Origin: Bacillus sp. FSL H8-0547
Lineage (GTDB): Bacteria; Bacillota; Bacilli; Bacillales; Bacillaceae
Assembly (NCBI GenBank): GCA_038002745.1
Contig: JBBODD010000001.1
Location: 3,782,001-3,846,000, forward strand
Direction: 5' to 3'
DNA length: 64,000 bases
In this document: positions 60,546 through 64,000 of the stretch, in pieces
How the letters are laid out: each line of letters opens with the position of its first letter
How positions within the stretch are numbered: position 1 is the first letter of the stretch
The notes under the pieces: model-generated
What the model was told of the DNA's origin: nothing
Seen by the model: the letters and a program-made list of their open reading frames with translations, nothing else
Database searches by the model: none
Position numbers and translations under genes: made by a program

Positions 60546-61250
60546 ATGAAACAGATTATTGCGATGGGCGGGGGTGGGTTTTCCATGGAGCCTGATAATT
60601 TGTTGTTGGATCACTATATTCTGAATCAATCACTGAAGCCGAATCCGAAAATATGTTTCGTGTCCACAGCTAGTGGAGATCAGGATGGATATATTCAACG
60701 GTTTTATCATGCTTTTCATTCTATGGCATGTAAACCTGATCACTTGGCATTATTTGATCCGCACTTTAAGGATATTGAGGATTTCGTCATGTCCCAGGAT
60801 ATCTTGTACGTGGGCGGGGGAAGTACCCGGAATCTGCTTGTTTTATGGAAAGAATGGGGACTCGATCTTCTATTTAAAAGAGCATATCAAAACGGCACGG
60901 TCCTTGCAGGGCTTAGTGCTGGAGCGAATTGCTGGTTTGAAGAGGGATTGACTGATCCTTTAAATGCTCCGCTGTACAAAATAAATGGACTGGGATTTAT
61001 CAAAGGGAGTATTTGTCCTCATTATGATGGCGAGGAAAAGAGAAGACCGTCATTTCATAAACTTGTACGTTCTGGCAGTATGATAGCTGGGTTTGGCATG
61101 GAAGATGGGGCAGCCGTGCATTTTAAAGACGGACAAGTTTATAAATGCATCAGTTCGAGGCCTAATGCCAAGGTCTATTTTTTGGAGGAAAACGCAGGCA
61201 GAATCCATGAGGAACCTCTGCAAATGATGTACCTGGGCGGTCTGCCATGA
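60546..61250 (+). CDS. Peptidase E family (S51) protein, YgaJ-like
   Basis: 234-aa serine peptidase-like protein. IIAMGGGGFSMEPDN at the start, VGGGSTRNLLVLWKEWGLD in the middle, the nucleophile Ser in AGLSAGANCWFE, and CPHYDGEEKRRPSFH with the likely catalytic His. Family members cleave Asp-dipeptides or act as cyanophycinases. It resembles B. subtilis YgaJ. GAGGGGGG precedes the ATG, 16 bp after the DUF3307 gene. Confidence 0.9.
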   Translation: MKQIIAMGGGGFSMEPDNLLLDHYILNQSLKPNPKICFVSTASGDQDGYIQRFYHAFHSMACKPDHLALFDPHFKDIEDFVMSQDILYVGGGSTRNLLVLWKEWGLDLLFKRAYQNGTVLAGLSAGANCWFEEGLTDPLNAPLYKINGLGFIKGSICPHYDGEEKRRPSFHKLVRSGSMIAGFGMEDGAAVHFKDGQVYKCISSRPNAKVYFLEENAGRIHEEPLQMMYLGGLP

Positions 61251-61366
61251 TTAACCCGATTGCAGAGTTCCGGATTTAATGAGGATTTTTAGTAAGCAGG
61301 AAATAGATGCATCTTTTTTAAAGCTGTGCTAATACTAACCAAAAAGAGCAAGGGCAGGGTCATTTA

Positions 61367-61852
61367 ATGGAAAAAAAGTTGCTGAAAGGCCTTTTTGGTT
61401 TGTGCGTGGTATTATTTCCTTTTGCAATGAAACGATCAGCTCTAAAAGAAGTGCTGATTATCTTTCTCGGGAAAGGCGTCATCTCGACACTAATGGATGT
61501 GTTTTATGTCAGGACAAAGCGAATTGCCTATCCTGTCAGGCCATTACCGCATATTTATAAAACCAATATTTTATATGATTTTCTCTTTTTCCCGCTGCTG
61601 AGTGTTTTTTGGATCAGACAGTGCTATAAAGACAGGCTGCCGATGGTTCTGCTGAAAAGCCTTACCTGGAGTGTGCCGATGTCCATTGGGCAGTGGTATT
61701 TGGAAAAGACGACGAACCTATTTCACTGGAAAAGGTGGACGATTTTTCATACGTTCGGCTGTGTAACTTTTACACTTCTTGCAATTCGGGGACTTATTGA
61801 AATGGTGAAACGAAACGAACATAAATCTCCAATAGAAGAAATGGGATCTTAA
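61367..61852 (+). CDS. CBO0543-type membrane protein
   Basis: 161 aa with four to five hydrophobic segments: LLKGLFGLCVVLFPFA, VLIIFLGKGVISTLMDVFYV, ILYDFLFFPLLSVFWI, and FGCVTFTLLAIRGLIEMV. It contains the WYLEKTTNLFHWKRWTIFHTF stretch that I associate with a spore-former membrane family of unknown role. Monocistronic, with a terminator. Confidence 0.75.
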   Translation: MEKKLLKGLFGLCVVLFPFAMKRSALKEVLIIFLGKGVISTLMDVFYVRTKRIAYPVRPLPHIYKTNILYDFLFFPLLSVFWIRQCYKDRLPMVLLKSLTWSVPMSIGQWYLEKTTNLFHWKRWTIFHTFGCVTFTLLAIRGLIEMVKRNEHKSPIEEMGS

Positions 61853-61871
61853 GACCCTGTTTTCTTAAAGC

Positions 61872-61904
61872 TAAAAACATCTGTGATGACACAGATGTTT
61901 TTTA
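61872..61904 (+). terminator. Rho-independent terminator
   Basis: AAAACATCTGT-gatg-ACACAGATGTTTT and T-rich tail. Confidence 0.9.
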
Positions 61905-61991
61905 TATGCATCAATAGTACATATATATACTTGATAACTATTTAATGATAGGGTTTTTTTGAATAAAAATTCATTTTCTTGTAACTAGTAG

Positions 61992-62035
61992 TTGTAAAAT
62001 TCAGAATTTATCTTATAATTACCTATATGATAGGT
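61992..62035 (+). promoter_or_regulatory. Promoter and GntR operator
   Basis: TTGTAA (61992-61997), 16-bp spacer, perfect TATAAT (62014-62019), then a perfect palindrome ACCTAT-atg-ATAGGT (62021-62035) at the start site. This is suited to autorepression by the adjacent GntR protein. Confidence 0.7.
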
Positions 62036-62053
62036 ATACAGGATTGAAAGGGG

Positions 62054-62737
62054 ATGAAGGCGTTTATTAAAAAACAGCTTGTACATGAACTGGTTGCTGA
62101 TGAAATTAAGCAATATATTAGAACTCACAGCATTCAAAAAGGGGATAAGCTCCCTTCGATGGGAGAGCTTGCAGAAATGTTCAGAGTAAGCCGGACGAGT
62201 ATCAGAGAAGCTCTGAGACAGCTTGAAGCCGTACACTTTGTTGAGATTATTAATGGAAAAGGAATTTTAGTGAAAGATGCTGATTTTCATCACCTTCAGA
62301 CACGAATTAAAATTGAATGCGATCTGGAGTATCTATTGAACCTATGTGATGTGAGAAGGGGGCTTGAGGGCAGGGCAATTGAACTTGCAGTCAAAAAGAT
62401 AACAGAAGAGCAGCTGGAGAAAATGGAACATAATCTCATGATCTTTAAAAAAGTCAAAATCCTGACTGCTGAATCTGTTCAGGCTGATTATCTTTTTCAT
62501 CAAACTTTATATGAAGCTTCACATAATCCTGTCCTGACAAAAATGATTATTACTGTATACAATGATTTTTACGAATTTTGGGAAAAGCATGCAGACTTGT
62601 CGTCTTTTTTTGAAGATACCTATCAGTTTCATGAAGACCTATTTCATTGGATAAGAGAGAAGGATGGATATAGAGCTAAGGAAGCCTTTCAACTTATGGT
62701 GGATGTGCTGGAAGCAAAGATAAGAGAACTACTATAG
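62054..62737 (+). CDS. GntR/FadR family regulator with FCD domain
   Basis: 227 aa. Winged helix: LVADEIKQYIRTHSIQKGDKLPSMGELAEMFRVSRTSIREALRQLEAVHFVEIINGKGILV. The FCD ligand domain follows, with metal-site residues in DVRRGLEGRAIELA, DYLFHQTLYEASHNPVL and YQFHEDLFHWIREKDG. Such proteins sense organic acids. It precedes an MHS-family transporter by 17 bp, which suggests control of its own uptake gene. AAAGGGG lies before the ATG. Confidence 0.9.
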   Translation: MKAFIKKQLVHELVADEIKQYIRTHSIQKGDKLPSMGELAEMFRVSRTSIREALRQLEAVHFVEIINGKGILVKDADFHHLQTRIKIECDLEYLLNLCDVRRGLEGRAIELAVKKITEEQLEKMEHNLMIFKKVKILTAESVQADYLFHQTLYEASHNPVLTKMIITVYNDFYEFWEKHADLSSFFEDTYQFHEDLFHWIREKDGYRAKEAFQLMVDVLEAKIRELL

Positions 62738-62754
62738 AGAAACGGGGTAGAGGG

Positions 62755-64000
62755 ATGGGACAAAACAGGGATAATCAAAAGGTTGCAAAAAAAGCGTTAG
62801 TTGCAAGTTTAATAGGAAGTTCAATTGAATGGTACGATTATTTTCTTTATGGAACAATCGCAGCTCTGATTTTCAGCAAGCTGTATTTTCCGTCTGGAGA
62901 TCCGGTTGTCGGTTTGATGCTTGCGTATACGTCATTTGCATTGCCATTCTTTATCCGTCCGCTTGGAGGAATAATTTTCAGTCATATAGGGGATAAAATT
63001 GGACGGAAAAAGACACTCGTTATGACACTGTCACTTATGGGCGGTGCCACAGTTCTTATTGGCCTTCTGCCTACATATGAATCAATCGGTATTTGGGCTC
63101 CAATCTTATTAATCCTTCTTCGCCTTGTTCAGGGGCTTGGTATTGGAGGCGAGTGGGGTGGTGCATTGCTGCTTGCAACCGAATATGCACCTCCAAAAAA
63201 GAGAGGGTTTTTCGGAAGTATTCCTCAAATGGGTGTTACAATCGGCCTTCTTCTTGGTACGCTCTCGATTTCAGTCATGACGCTTCTGCCTAATGATCAA
63301 TTTGAAGCCTGGGGATGGCGGGTACCATTTGTTCTAAGTGCCTTATTAGTACTTCTTGGTTTATGGATCCGAAACGGCATAGATGAAACACCTGCATTTA
63401 AAGAAGCTAAAGAGTCAGGCACCATTTCGAAAGTTCCTCTGGTTGACACGTTTAAATATCATTGGAAGGAAGTTTTAATTGCTGTAGGTGCTAAGGTTGT
63501 CGAAACAGCTCCGTTTTATATATTCGGCACGTTCATCATTTCATATGCAACATCGAATTTGAATTTTGACCGAAGTGATACCTTAAATGCTGTCACAATT
63601 GCAACGTTCGTCACAACGATTATGATTCCTTTTATGGGCAAGCTTTCTGACAAAGTTGGTCGAAAACCTCTATATATTGGGGGCACTATTGGTATGATTC
63701 TATATGCATTCCCATATTTTTACTTATTGTCACTTGATTCAGTATTCTGGTTGACAGTGGCTACTGTTATCGGCCTTGGCATTATATGGGCTCCTATTAC
63801 TGCTGTTTTAGGTACGATGTTTTCTGAAATCTTCTCAACAAGCGTGCGCTATACAGGAGTAACAGTCGGTTATCAGCTGGGTGCAGCCCTTGCCGGAGGA
63901 ACAGCGCCTCTGATTGCAACTGCCTTACTCAGCGCTTATAACAATTCATTTATTCCTGTTGCCATCTATATGATTGCGGCTGCAATTATCTCACTTACAG
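62755..64000 (+). CDS. MHS-family metabolite:H+ symporter (3' partial)
   Basis: At least 415 aa, open to the right edge. SSIEWYDYFLYGTIAALIFSKLYFP is the MHS start, HIGDKIGRKKTLVMTL the loop 2-3 motif, LVQGLGIGGEWGGALLLATEYAPPKKRGF the family hallmark, and GKLSDKVGRKPLY the loop 8-9 motif. Relatives carry shikimate, citrate, alpha-ketoglutarate or proline/betaine. Together with the FCD-type GntR regulator an organic acid is the best guess. The gene has no stop in this window. Confidence 0.92.
   Translation, partial: MGQNRDNQKVAKKALVASLIGSSIEWYDYFLYGTIAALIFSKLYFPSGDPVVGLMLAYTSFALPFFIRPLGGIIFSHIGDKIGRKKTLVMTLSLMGGATVLIGLLPTYESIGIWAPILLILLRLVQGLGIGGEWGGALLLATEYAPPKKRGFFGSIPQMGVTIGLLLGTLSISVMTLLPNDQFEAWGWRVPFVLSALLVLLGLWIRNGIDETPAFKEAKESGTISKVPLVDTFKYHWKEVLIAVGAKVVETAPFYIFGTFIISYATSNLNFDRSDTLNAVTIATFVTTIMIPFMGKLSDKVGRKPLYIGGTIGMILYAFPYFYLLSLDSVFWLTVATVIGLGIIWAPITAVLGTMFSEIFSTSVRYTGVTVGYQLGAALAGGTAPLIATALLSAYNNSFIPVAIYMIAAAIISLT

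Overview
The window looks like a chromosomal segment of a spore-forming member of the Bacillaceae. The reasons are strong GGAGG-type ribosome binding sites with many GTG and TTG starts, a GerA-family germination operon, KinA/KinB-like sporulation kinases, YdjO-family cold-inducible proteins, a tRNA-sensing T-box, and two classes of dispersed hairpin repeat that I recognise from Bacillaceae genomes. I cannot name the species. No rRNA, tRNA, IS element, prophage or CRISPR array was seen, so this is ordinary core and accessory chromosome rather than an island.

Layout. 1-5970: a partial GNAT gene, an intergenic repeat array, a flavin monooxygenase/methyltransferase pair, an SDR and the alanyl-tRNA editing protein AlaX. 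6090-8787: a cobalamin-binding sensor translationally coupled to a soluble sporulation-type histidine kinase, then two YdjO paralogues, the second behind a structured, promoter-driven leader RNA. 8881-18500: recQ, pepF, a YtxH-like protein, an SDR, a MerR-like protein with ten 22-residue coiled-coil repeats, a DinB protein, a MifM-like arrest-peptide gene controlling yidC2, and an esterase. 18706-24594: a small unknown gene, a T-box (phenylalanine-type specifier) controlling an NSS transporter, and a three-gene germination receptor operon. 24645-28819: a TPP riboswitch with thiM-thiD-thiE, and a secreted alkaline phosphatase behind a four-repeat Pho box. 29085-37489: a complete NIS siderophore operon, matching rhbABCDEF gene for gene, with two Fur boxes; schizokinen is the predicted product. 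37559-41008: a DeoR regulator with a helically phased repeat array, a HAD phosphatase, a lone sigma region 2 protein and a KinB-like kinase. 41129-51444: a GNAT, a cobalamin riboswitch with metE, the dtpT peptide transporter, a TetR regulator, a 3D-domain cell wall protein, an MFS pump and aspartokinase. 51669-58802: a small membrane protein, an SF1 helicase with a degenerate PLD-like tail, and two acyl-metabolism operons. 58917-64000: a SatD-like protein with a DUF3307 membrane protein, a peptidase E homologue, a CBO0543-type membrane protein, and a GntR regulator beside an MHS-family transporter that runs off the window.

How the genes work together. Much of the window is nutrient sensing and uptake: iron (Fur, siderophore), phosphate (Pho box, phosphatase), thiamine (TPP), B12 (riboswitch on metE), amino acids (T-box, aspartokinase) and peptides. 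A second theme is the sporulation and germination cycle (two phosphorelay-type kinases and a Ger receptor).

The two most notable signals are the MifM-like upstream ORF with a Shine-Dalgarno-sequestering hairpin before yidC2 (16559-16873), and the CarH-like cobalamin sensor paired with a sporulation-type kinase (6198-7974).
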